From Methyloprofundus sp. (lineage in GTDB: Bacteria > Pseudomonadota > Gammaproteobacteria > Methylococcales > Methylomonadaceae), in the NCBI GenBank assembly GCA_030636485.1, contig DAOVWV010000153.1, positions 1-5,162 on the forward strand: DNA of 5,162 bases, given 5' to 3'. Of this stretch, positions 1 to 5,162 are shown piece after piece (position 1 is the first letter of the stretch; each line of letters opens with the position of its first letter). The notes under the pieces were generated by a model, which worked only from the letters and a program-made list of their open reading frames with translations, was not told the origin of the DNA and ran no database searches. The translations under genes and the position numbers were made by a program.

Positions 1-1
1 C

Positions 2-502
2 TTAAGATCAAGTCTCTTTAGAGAGGATGTTCTCAATACTGACTATGTCATATTACAAATTGATACTGATGACTCTGAACATATAAACTTTGGCATTAAT
101 CATCAAGACAACAATAACCAGCCTTTAACAGCTGAAAAATTAATTGATAATATTAAAACTCGCTTAATTGTTGAGATCAATTCAGGAGAGCAAAATTTCT
201 ATGATGAACGGGCAGATAAATTAATCTTTGCTATTTCCGTACACTCCTTAGAATGCTGGCTATATGCACATTACAATACAAAATCATTGAAAAAACCTAA
301 AATCACAGGCTGTTATAGAGCACTAGAACACCTTTGTACCCAGAAAAAATTAGCGAATTTTAAAAAAATAGAAAAAACCTATCATTGTTACGATAAATTA
401 AGCGGTGTATTTCTTAAACGAAAAAACATTGATAACGTTGCTACAAAAGATCCCAGTTTTAAGTGCTTTATCGATAATCTGGGAGCTTTAGATTATGACT
501 AA
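2..502 (+). CDS. 3' part of an AT-rich gene, possibly a TOPRIM-like (RloB/DUF4276-like) protein
   Basis: The frame is open from the left edge to TAA at 500-502, giving 166 residues of a protein whose start lies outside the window. I do not recognise it firmly. Residues 16-24 read YVILQIDTDD, a hydrophobic strand ending in a DxDD acidic cluster like the second metal-binding motif of TOPRIM folds. Residues 76-91 (FAISVHSLECWLYAHY) resemble the hydrophobic 'xxxFExWLLLHF' block found after the acidic motif in RloB/DUF4276-type proteins, which often sit in phage-defence islands. The C-terminal 70 residues are lysine-rich. A TTG at 287 could be read as a start, but it would cut the protein in the middle of this continuous frame. 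G+C over bases 1-480 is 149/480 (31%), visibly lower than the genes that follow, which suggests an accessory or acquired gene. The coding frame is well supported; the TOPRIM reading and any defence role are inference. Confidence 0.6.
   Translation, partial: LRSSLFREDVLNTDYVILQIDTDDSEHINFGINHQDNNNQPLTAEKLIDNIKTRLIVEINSGEQNFYDERADKLIFAISVHSLECWLYAHYNTKSLKKPKITGCYRALEHLCTQKKLANFKKIEKTYHCYDKLSGVFLKRKNIDNVATKDPSFKCFIDNLGALDYD
481..485 (+). promoter_or_regulatory. Ribosome binding site of the glycosyltransferase, inside the upstream gene
   Basis: GGGAG lies 9 bases before ATG at 495 and is a good Shine-Dalgarno match. It sits within the last codons of the upstream gene, whose TAA overlaps the new start codon region (ATGACTAA, 495-502). 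This supports ATG 495 as the start and suggests translational coupling of the two genes. Confidence 0.6.
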
Positions 503-1370
503 TCCCCCAAACATCGCCGTATTACTCACCGTTTATAATGGCCGTGAGTTTATTGAAGAACAGTTACACAGCATTTTGCAGCAACAAGGGGTTAAGTTGC
601 ATATTTTTATCAGTGTTGATTTATCCACTGATAATAGTTATCAATGGTGCTGTGACTTTGCCGACAAACATCCGCAAATCAGCGTATTATCTTATGGACA
701 AAAATTCGGCGGTGCGGCGGCTAACTTTTATCGTTTAATCAAAGAGGTCGATTTTTCGACTTATGATTTTGTCGCCTTATCAGACCATGATGATATATGG
801 CTAGAAGACAAGCTTTTAACCGCTGGCAATAAGCTTGCCGATGGAAACTATGATGCGTATTCAGGTAATGTTATGGCTTTCTGGGAGGACGGCCGGCAGC
901 ATTTGATCAATAAAGCCTTGCCGCAACGTAAATATGACTATTTATTTGAAGCAGCCGGGCCTGGCTGCACCTATGTATTACGCACAGAAGCAATGCTGTC
1001 ATTTAAACAGTTAATCATCTCGAAGTGGTCACAAGCCAAGCAGGTAGGTTTACATGACTGGTTTATCTATGCCTTTTTTAGAAGTCATGGCTTGCATTGG
1101 TTTATTGATCCAGAGTATAAATTACTGTATCGCCAGCATAGTGAAAATCAGGTGGGAATCAACAAGGGCTGGCAAGCCAACCAGAAAAGACTTGGCCTGT
1201 TACGCAAAGGCTGGTGTAAACAGCAAGTGATCACTATCTCTGACTTAATAGCAGACCATAGCCTTAATCTAAATTCCAGGTTAACTATTTTAAAAAACGC
1301 CGCTCAATTAAGACGACGTTTTCGTGATCAGTGTATACTGTTTTTTATTGCTTTAGTAGGATTGTATTAG
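495..1370 (+). CDS. Family 2 glycosyltransferase (rhamnosyltransferase-like)
   Basis: This 291-residue protein has a GT-A fold catalytic domain at its N-terminus. Residues 7-16 (IAVLLTVYNG) are the classic first strand and nucleotide-binding start, with 'EEQLHSIL' following. Residues 40-48 (SVDLSTDNS) correspond to the 'DDGSTD' nucleotide-sugar motif. SDHDDIW (96-102) is the DxD metal-binding motif; many relatives have SDQDDIW. GPGC (155-158), HDW (187-189) and YRQH (212-215) are the acceptor-side motifs usual in rhamnosyltransferase-like O-antigen enzymes. The family transfers a sugar from a nucleotide donor to a lipid-linked glycan at the inner face of the cytoplasmic membrane. The last 15 or so residues are hydrophobic and could touch the membrane. 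It starts within the upstream gene (8-base overlap) and ends 2 bases before the epimerase gene, so co-transcription is likely. Fold and class are secure; the donor sugar cannot be told from sequence. Confidence 0.9.
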   Translation: MTNPPNIAVLLTVYNGREFIEEQLHSILQQQGVKLHIFISVDLSTDNSYQWCCDFADKHPQISVLSYGQKFGGAAANFYRLIKEVDFSTYDFVALSDHDDIWLEDKLLTAGNKLADGNYDAYSGNVMAFWEDGRQHLINKALPQRKYDYLFEAAGPGCTYVLRTEAMLSFKQLIISKWSQAKQVGLHDWFIYAFFRSHGLHWFIDPEYKLLYRQHSENQVGINKGWQANQKRLGLLRKGWCKQQVITISDLIADHSLNLNSRLTILKNAAQLRRRFRDQCILFFIALVGLY

Positions 1371-1372
1371 GC

Positions 1373-2320
1373 ATGAAAAAAATTTTAGTGACAGGGGCAA
1401 CCGGCTTTATTGGTCAGGCAGTGGTTATGGAACTGCTTAAACAGGGCTTTGATGTCAATGCAGCAGTACGCAAAACCTCCCCTACTCTCCCCGAAGCAGT
1501 CCAGCAACACAGCATAGGCGATTTATCTGCACTGGCTGAAAACCTCTCTGTATTTCAGGGTGTAGATGTCATCATTCATCTTGCCGCTCGCGCCCATATC
1601 ATGAATGAAACAGCTAGCGACCCTCTCACAGAATTCCGTAAGATCAATACCACGGCGACTTTGAACCTTGCCAGACAGGCTGTTGAGGCGGGAGTAAAAC
1701 GCTTTATCTTTATCAGTTCAATTAAAGTGAATGGCGAAATAACTGCGCCTGGCGAGGTATTTCAGGCTGAAATTAACGCACCACCTACTGATCCTTACGC
1801 GCTATCCAAATACGAAGCAGAACATGGTTTACTGTCATTGGCGCAAAGCACGGAAATGGACGTGGTTATTATCCGCCCTCCTCTGGTTTATGGGCCTGGG
1901 GTAAAGGCAAATTTTGCAAGCCTGATAAAATGGCTTAATAAAGGGGTTCCTTTACCATTAGGCGCCGTTAATAACCAACGCTCCCTCATTGCTTTGGATA
2001 ATCTGGTCAGTTTTATTATTCACTGTATCGATCACCCCAATGCAGGCAATGAAATATTTCTGCTGGCTGATGCTGAAGATGTTTCAACCACAGAGTTATT
2101 ACAAAAAATTTCCCGGGCATTACATAAAAAAGCACGACTACTCCCCGTTCCAACCTGCTGGATGGCCTTTATAGCAAAATTAATGGGTAAACAGGCCATT
2201 AACAGTCGTTTATTTGCCTCTTTACAGATTGATAGCTCCAAGGCAAGAGATTTACTGGACTGGAAACCTGTGATTACTATGGATGAACAATTAAGTAAAA
2301 TAGCTGAAGACTATAAATAG
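1373..2320 (+). CDS. NAD-dependent epimerase/dehydratase, WbpV-type nucleotide-sugar enzyme
   Basis: This 315-residue extended short-chain dehydrogenase has the NAD-binding Rossmann motif GATGFIG at residues 8-14, HLAARAHIM at 69-77, ISS at 114-116 and the catalytic YxxxK as Y142/K146. RPPLVYGPGVKANF (168-181) and a SLQIDSSKARDLLDW block near the C-terminus are characteristic of the subgroup often named UDP-glucose 4-epimerase or WbpV. Pseudomonas WbpV and relatives such as WreQ reduce the 4-keto sugar made by a WbpM-type dehydratase, giving UDP-QuiNAc for O-antigen. Membership of this subgroup is my recognition from the motifs, and the exact reaction is inferred. I chose ATG 1373 because it places the Rossmann motif at the normal distance from the N-terminus. 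GTAGGA (1356-1361) is a loosely placed ribosome site. The in-frame GTG at 1331 would add 14 unrelated residues overlapping the glycosyltransferase. The gene is probably last in the sugar operon, and no clear terminator follows it. Confidence 0.9.
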   Translation: MKKILVTGATGFIGQAVVMELLKQGFDVNAAVRKTSPTLPEAVQQHSIGDLSALAENLSVFQGVDVIIHLAARAHIMNETASDPLTEFRKINTTATLNLARQAVEAGVKRFIFISSIKVNGEITAPGEVFQAEINAPPTDPYALSKYEAEHGLLSLAQSTEMDVVIIRPPLVYGPGVKANFASLIKWLNKGVPLPLGAVNNQRSLIALDNLVSFIIHCIDHPNAGNEIFLLADAEDVSTTELLQKISRALHKKARLLPVPTCWMAFIAKLMGKQAINSRLFASLQIDSSKARDLLDWKPVITMDEQLSKIAEDYK

Positions 2321-2393
2321 ACAGCTCATGATCAATAGGAAAAAATTAGAATTCCTAAATATCTTATACAGGATAAATACGCTTTCCTGGCGA

Positions 2394-2420
2394 CTCTTTG
2401 ATTAATACTTAATTAAAGAG
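2394..2420 (+). repeat. Near-perfect 12-bp inverted repeat upstream of gloB
   Basis: CTCTTTGATTAA and TTAATTAAAGAG are separated by TAC, giving a 12-bp stem with one G-T wobble and a 3-base loop, ending 38 bases before the gloB ATG. Neither strand has a T-tract after the stem, so it does not look like a normal intrinsic terminator. It could be an operator or a hairpin in the gloB leader. A smaller 6-bp repeat (TAGGAA 2336-2341 / TTCCTA 2352-2357) lies nearby. I see no convincing promoter in the 2321-2458 spacer. Confidence 0.55.
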
Positions 2421-2458
2421 AGCAAAATAGCGTTGACTTCCTACTTTGAGTTATATTC

Positions 2459-3223
2459 ATGTTAGCTATTCAACAGCTTCCCGTTCTTAATGATAACTAC
2501 ATTTACCTTATCCACGACCCTGAGTCTGGAGATACGGCAGTTGTAGACCCGGCAGTCGCAGACCCCGTATTAAAGGCATTAAAACAGAATAACTGGTCAT
2601 TAAAATATATTCTTAATACCCACCACCATGCCGATCACGTAGGCGGAAACCTATTCTTAAAAGAGCATACGGCTTGTAAAATTGTGGGCTATGCAGCCGA
2701 TCAAAAGCGCATCCCCGGGATTGATATAAAATTATCCGAGGGCGATACACTAACACTTGGAGCGCATCGCATTCAAGTCATTAGCTGCGCTGGACACACC
2801 ACGGGGCATATTGCTTTTTATATTGCCGATACAGAAGCTCTTTTTTGTGGTGATACACTTTTTTCCTTAGGCTGCGGACGTTTATTTGAAGGAACGGCTC
2901 AACAAATGCAGCAATCCTTAAAAAAGTTTGCCGCCCTGCCACTCAACACAAAAATCTATTGCGCCCATGAGTATACTGCTGCCAACGCACAGTTTGCATA
3001 CTCTGTAGAGCCTAATAACCCAGCGTTACTAAAAATGATCGAACGTATCAAAAAATTAAGGTCTGATCATCAATCGACCGTTCCAAGTACCTTAGCGCAG
3101 GAACTTGCTAGCAACCAGTTTTTACGTACGGATATTATTGAAATTAAACAAACGCTGGCAATGCAAAATGCACCTGAGCTGGCTATTTTTACTGAACTTA
3201 GAGAACGCAAGAACCGCTTTTGA
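2459..3223 (+). CDS. gloB: Hydroxyacylglutathione hydrolase (glyoxalase II)
   Basis: This 254-residue cytosolic metallo-beta-lactamase-fold enzyme hydrolyses S-D-lactoylglutathione to D-lactate and glutathione, the second step of methylglyoxal detoxification after glyoxalase I. The metal ligands are all present: THHHADH at 54-60 (H55, H57, D59, H60), H113 in AGHTTGH, D132 in FCGDTLF and H170 in CAHEYT. GCGRLFEG (138-145) is the usual glyoxalase II loop. The C-terminal glutathione-binding domain is complete, with SNQFLR (218-223) standing where many relatives have NPFLR, and the terminal LRERKNRF matching the R/K pair that contacts glutathione. Length equals that of typical bacterial GloB. ATG 2459 gives the standard N-terminus (LPVLNDNYIYLI); its ribosome site is weak (GAG at 2448-2450). 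It stands apart from the sugar genes, and no plus-strand terminator directly follows it. Confidence 0.97.
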   Translation: MLAIQQLPVLNDNYIYLIHDPESGDTAVVDPAVADPVLKALKQNNWSLKYILNTHHHADHVGGNLFLKEHTACKIVGYAADQKRIPGIDIKLSEGDTLTLGAHRIQVISCAGHTTGHIAFYIADTEALFCGDTLFSLGCGRLFEGTAQQMQQSLKKFAALPLNTKIYCAHEYTAANAQFAYSVEPNNPALLKMIERIKKLRSDHQSTVPSTLAQELASNQFLRTDIIEIKQTLAMQNAPELAIFTELRERKNRF

Positions 3224-3236
3224 CTATCGAAAGGGC

Positions 3237-3272
3237 AAAAAAAACGCCTGAAGCGAAACCGCAACAAGCGTT
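3237..3272 (-). terminator. Intrinsic terminator of the minus-strand small gene
   Basis: Read on the minus strand, AACGCTTG (3272-3265) pairs with CAGGCGTT (3250-3243) as eight base pairs including one G-U wobble. After a U-U internal loop, GCG/CGC closes a 4-base loop. The 3' arm runs straight into a run of Ts (A8 on the plus strand, 3237-3244) and then GCCC. On the plus strand the wobble becomes a C-A mismatch and there is no T-tract after the stem, so the signal is strand-specific. It implies a gene ending to its right on the minus strand, which the 3362-3508 frame supplies. Confidence 0.7.
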
Positions 3273-3361
3273 ATAAATATAAACAAGATAACGAGGTGAA
3301 ATCTTTGCTTATAGGGCCAACAGGAAAAAAACTACATGAAAAATATAAAACTTAACTAACG

Positions 3362-3508
3362 TTACAAGCGACTCCTCAACTGGATATTGCTCAACATGGC
3401 AGACGTTGCAAAAACAACGGCTGAAATAATAAATGTACCTGAAATAAACCCCAAAATTCCAGCAATAAATAAAAATCCTACTAGAATATCTCTTTGAAAA
3501 TCAGTCAT
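3362..3508 (-). CDS. Small hydrophobic membrane protein, 48 residues
   Basis: On the minus strand ATG at 3508-3506 opens a 49-codon frame closed by TAA at 3364-3362. The protein begins MTDFQRDILVGF and ends SNIQLRSRL. Residues 8-39 are almost entirely hydrophobic or small, with glycines at 11, 17, 20 and 24 (a GxxxG spacing at 20-24), consistent with one long or two short membrane segments. The N-terminus holds D3, R6 and D7, while the C-terminus carries R45 and R47, so a cytoplasmic C-terminus is likely. I do not recognise the family. Support for it being real is contextual: a minus-strand intrinsic terminator lies about 90 bases downstream (3237-3272), a candidate promoter lies about 50 bases upstream (3558-3585), and it fills an otherwise long non-coding gap between gloB and the spmAB-like gene. 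The ribosome site is weak (GAG within AAGCGAGTAACG). It is too short for usual gene-finder cut-offs. Confidence 0.6.
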   Translation of the reverse strand: MTDFQRDILVGFLFIAGILGFISGTFIISAVVFATSAMLSNIQLRSRL

Positions 3509-3557
3509 TATGTTTTACGTTACTCGCTTAAGAAGTGTTATTAAGTATTTGATGCAT

Positions 3558-3585
3558 ACTATACAGCAAGATAAAAATCCAACAA
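3558..3585 (-). promoter_or_regulatory. Candidate sigma-70 promoter for the small membrane protein
   Basis: On the minus strand a -10 box TATAGT (3563-3558, five of six consensus bases) follows TTGTTG (3585-3580, a partial -35 match) with a 16-base spacer. Transcription would begin near 3550, giving a leader of about 40 bases before ATG 3508. A TGATGCA motif (3550-3556) sits at the predicted start point, a plausible place for an operator. The -10 box is good and the -35 box is weak. Confidence 0.4.
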
Positions 3586-3600
3586 TATGCTAAATTATTG

Positions 3601-3642
3601 TTAGTTTGTTTCCTAATAAGAAACAAACTAAAGGTTTTTTTT
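3601..3642 (+). terminator. Plus-strand hairpin with T8 tract, likely intrinsic terminator
   Basis: TTAGTTTGTTTC (3601-3612) and GAAACAAACTAA (3620-3631) form a perfect 12-bp stem with a 7-base loop. AGG and then eight Ts (3635-3642) follow on the plus strand; the minus-strand side has no such tract. The stem is AT-rich and the 3-base gap before the Ts weakens it somewhat. It is the first terminator-like structure on the plus strand after gloB, so it could end gloB read-through transcripts. It could also insulate the spmAB-like gene from upstream transcription. Confidence 0.6.
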
Positions 3643-3744
3643 CATCACCCTGTCATATTTTGATGCAGTCGCTCGTTTCTTGTTCCCGTGCTCTGCATCA
3701 CTGCATTACTCTCTTCAATATGAATTTTGGCAATAAACCTCAAC

Positions 3745-4974
3745 ATGCTTAATATTATCTGGATATTCTTTTTTATCAGTGCCTTTATCACCGCGCTATT
3801 CAAGCTTATTTACCTAGGCGAACACAGTATTTTTACCGAAATGATGGCGGCTTTATTTGCCATGTCCAAAACCGCGTTTGAAATTTCTTTAGGCCTAACC
3901 GGGGTACTCGCATTATGGCTGGGTATTATGCGCATAGGCGAACGCAGTGGTTTTATCAATTTACTAACACGCGGCTTGACTCCCCTATTTAGTAAATTAA
4001 TGCCTGAAATTCCTGCTCACCACCCTGCTCTCGGTGCGATGGTGATGAATATCTCCGCCAATGCATTAGGGCTGGATAATGCGGCCACTCCCCTAGGGAT
4101 TAAAGCCATGCAAGAATTGCAGACTTTAAACCCTGATAAAGAGTCGGCCAGCAATGCTCAAATTCTTTTTTTAGTGATCAATACCTCTGCGGTTACGCTC
4201 TTCCCTATCACCATCTTTACTTACCGCGCCCAGATGGGTGCTGCACACCCTACCGATGTGTTTATTCCAATTTTATTAGCGACTTATATGTCCACTCTGT
4301 GTGGACTACTAGCCGTTGCCTGGGTACAAAAAATCAATTTATTGGATAAAACCATTGTTGCGTATTTAGGTGGATTTACCAGCCTTGTTGCGGGTACTAT
4401 TTATTATTTTTCTCAATTGAATCAGGCTGAAATGTTGTTTCAATCAGCACTGGTCAGTAATCTGATCTTATTTACCCTGATTATTGTGTTTATTAGCAGT
4501 GCCGCCTATCAAAAAATAGATGCCTACCAGGCTTTTATTGAAGGTGCTAAAGAGGGGTTTCAAACGGCAGTGGTCATTATTCCCTACTTAGTTGCCATGC
4601 TGGTTGCTATCGGTGTTTTCCGCGCCAGTGGTGCGCTGGATCTAATAATGAATGCACTACGTCAAGGCATCCTGTTAGCTAATCTGGATCCGCGTTTTAT
4701 TGATGCCATGCCCACTGCATTAATGAAGCCTTTTAGTGGTAGCGGCGCACGTGCCATGATGGTGGATACCATGCAAAACTATGGCGCAGATTCCTTTGCC
4801 GGGCGTTTATCTGCGATTGTTCAGGGCAGCACTGAAACGACCTTTTATGTGTTAGCTGTTTACTTTGGTTCGGTGGGCATTAAAAACATTCGTCATGCTT
4901 TGGCCTGTGGGTTAATCGCCGATTTTGCGGGGATTATTGCCGCTATTTTTATTGCTTATTGGTTTTTTGCATAA
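3745..4974 (+). CDS. Fused SpmA-SpmB-like Gate (nucleoside-recognition) domain membrane protein
   Basis: This 409-residue integral membrane protein joins in one chain what Bacillus encodes as two spore-maturation proteins, SpmA and SpmB. The first half (about 1-220) opens with a membrane helix (4-20) and carries the SpmA signature ANALGLDNAATPLG (105-118). The second half (about 230-409) carries the SpmB signature KPFSGSGARAMMVD (328-341) and QGSTETTFYVLAVYFG (360-375), ending in a hydrophobic helix. Both halves belong to the Gate/nucleoside-recognition family of transporter-like proteins. In Bacillus the pair affects spore core dehydration; in non-sporulating bacteria the fused form has no settled role and may move a small solute. 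I chose ATG 3745 (MLNIIWIFFF) because relatives start this way. TTG at 3727 would add six residues. No good Shine-Dalgarno sequence precedes it. Only a weak promoter candidate is seen (TTGTTC 3680-3685, CATTAC 3704-3709), and no terminator follows the gene. The family is secure; the function is open. Confidence 0.9.
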   Translation: MLNIIWIFFFISAFITALFKLIYLGEHSIFTEMMAALFAMSKTAFEISLGLTGVLALWLGIMRIGERSGFINLLTRGLTPLFSKLMPEIPAHHPALGAMVMNISANALGLDNAATPLGIKAMQELQTLNPDKESASNAQILFLVINTSAVTLFPITIFTYRAQMGAAHPTDVFIPILLATYMSTLCGLLAVAWVQKINLLDKTIVAYLGGFTSLVAGTIYYFSQLNQAEMLFQSALVSNLILFTLIIVFISSAAYQKIDAYQAFIEGAKEGFQTAVVIIPYLVAMLVAIGVFRASGALDLIMNALRQGILLANLDPRFIDAMPTALMKPFSGSGARAMMVDTMQNYGADSFAGRLSAIVQGSTETTFYVLAVYFGSVGIKNIRHALACGLIADFAGIIAAIFIAYWFFA

Positions 4975-5038
4975 TGATAAAGAAATATTTGACAATGACA
5001 CTATATAAAATTGTATATATTACGCCATGTTCGACTTT

Positions 5039-5162
5039 TTAAATTTCGACCAAGCTTTCAAACTGCAAAGCTTCACGCCCCAATATCATATTTAAAAAGA
5101 CACCCATGGTATGGCTTAATAATTTTCGAGTAAAGCGGTTCGTCAAATGAAAAACATCGCGC
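5039..5162 (-). CDS. C-terminal end of a transposase, probably IS982 family (runs off the right edge)
   Basis: On the minus strand the frame is open from the right edge to TAA at 5041-5039, giving 40 full codons. The residues RDVFHLTNRFTRKLLSHT, followed by a GVFLN block and then LQFESLVEI, match my memory of the C-terminus of one IS982-family transposase branch, where the pattern 'RDLWHLTNRxxRKLLAHTxxxxLN...LQFEGLIA' closes the DDE domain. The catalytic residues would lie outside the window, so intactness cannot be judged. The gene points toward the spmAB-like gene and ends 64 bases from its stop, so one end of the element should fall within 4975-5038. Transposase identity is fairly firm; the family name is less so. 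Confidence 0.65.
   Translation of the reverse strand, partial: RDVFHLTNRFTRKLLSHTMGVFLNMILGREALQFESLVEI

Larger units (their letters stand above)
3550..3700. repeat. Repeated TGATGCA motifs between divergent genes
   Basis: TGATGCA occurs at 3550-3556 and 3661-3667 in direct orientation (both within TTTGATGCA) and inverted at 3694-3700. The last two form an 8-bp inverted repeat, TGATGCAG/CTGCATCA (3661-3668 / 3693-3700), across 24 bases. A related CTGCATTA follows immediately at 3701-3708. The copies lie between the start of the minus-strand small gene and the start of the plus-strand spmAB-like gene. Regulator binding is possible but unproven. Confidence 0.35.

Noticed and set aside
538..738. 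Plus-strand frame of 66 codons inside the glycosyltransferase gene
   Set aside because: Overlaps the well-supported GT-A catalytic domain in another frame.
1331..1372. GTG start giving a 14-residue N-terminal extension of the epimerase
   Set aside because: It overlaps the glycosyltransferase by 40 bases and pushes the Rossmann motif away from the N-terminus; ATG 1373 gives the standard family start.
2032..2241. Minus-strand open frame of 69 codons inside the epimerase gene
   Set aside because: A shadow of a strongly conserved coding region, with no signals of its own.
3070..3267. Minus-strand open frame of 65 codons over the gloB 3' end
   Set aside because: It lies mostly opposite gloB coding sequence, has an unnatural arginine/phenylalanine-rich start, and begins inside the terminator stem.
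3720..3752. Ten-codon frame (MNFGNKPQHA) overlapping the start of the spmAB-like gene
   Set aside because: It could couple translation because the main gene lacks a clear ribosome site, but it has no ribosome site itself and is short enough to be chance.
4989..5021. Perfect TTGACA followed by TA-rich sequence, a possible plus-strand promoter
   Set aside because: The best -10 options (TATATA, TATATT) are 19-21 bases away, beyond good spacing, and the only thing downstream is the antisense strand of a transposase.
5052..5073. AAGCTTT/AAAGCTT inverted repeat
   Set aside because: It sits inside the transposase coding frame, where it is explained by codons for GREALQFESL; no T-tract follows.
5027..5095. 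Plus-strand 22-codon frame starting MFDFLNF
   Set aside because: It lies opposite the transposase C-terminus and has no ribosome site.

Overview
The window looks like chromosomal DNA from a gammaproteobacterium of moderate-to-low GC. The glyoxalase II, the WbpV-type sugar epimerase/reductase and the fused SpmA-SpmB protein all read like gammaproteobacterial versions. A methanotroph-like (Methylococcales) host is possible, but that is an impression from family resemblance and not a demonstrated assignment.

Layout. (1) Bases 2-2320 form a compact plus-strand block. It opens with the 3' end of an AT-rich gene of uncertain function, possibly a TOPRIM-like protein. An 8-base overlap leads into a family 2 glycosyltransferase, and a 2-base gap leads into an NAD-dependent epimerase/dehydratase of the WbpV type. 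The last two are typical of the end of an O-antigen or other surface-polysaccharide locus, whose main part would lie to the left. (2) After a 138-base spacer containing a near-perfect 12-bp hairpin comes gloB (glyoxalase II, 2459-3223), a housekeeping detoxification enzyme unrelated to the sugar genes. (3) Bases 3224-3744 look empty at first, but the minus strand carries an apparently complete small transcription unit. It has a candidate promoter (3558-3585), a 48-residue membrane protein (3362-3508) and an intrinsic terminator (3237-3272) whose pairing and U-tract work only on the minus strand. A plus-strand hairpin with a T8 tract (3601-3642) and copies of a TGATGCA motif fill the rest. (4) Bases 3745-4974 encode a single-chain SpmA-SpmB-like Gate-domain membrane protein. 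(5) At the right edge the minus strand holds the last 40 codons of a transposase, probably IS982 family, so an insertion sequence abuts the spmAB-like gene.

No well-known defence or biosynthetic system is complete here. The points most worth a second look are the minus-strand small membrane protein with its own signals, the likely antisense overlap of gloB read-through with that gene, and the 31% GC gene of uncertain function that overlaps the glycosyltransferase start.
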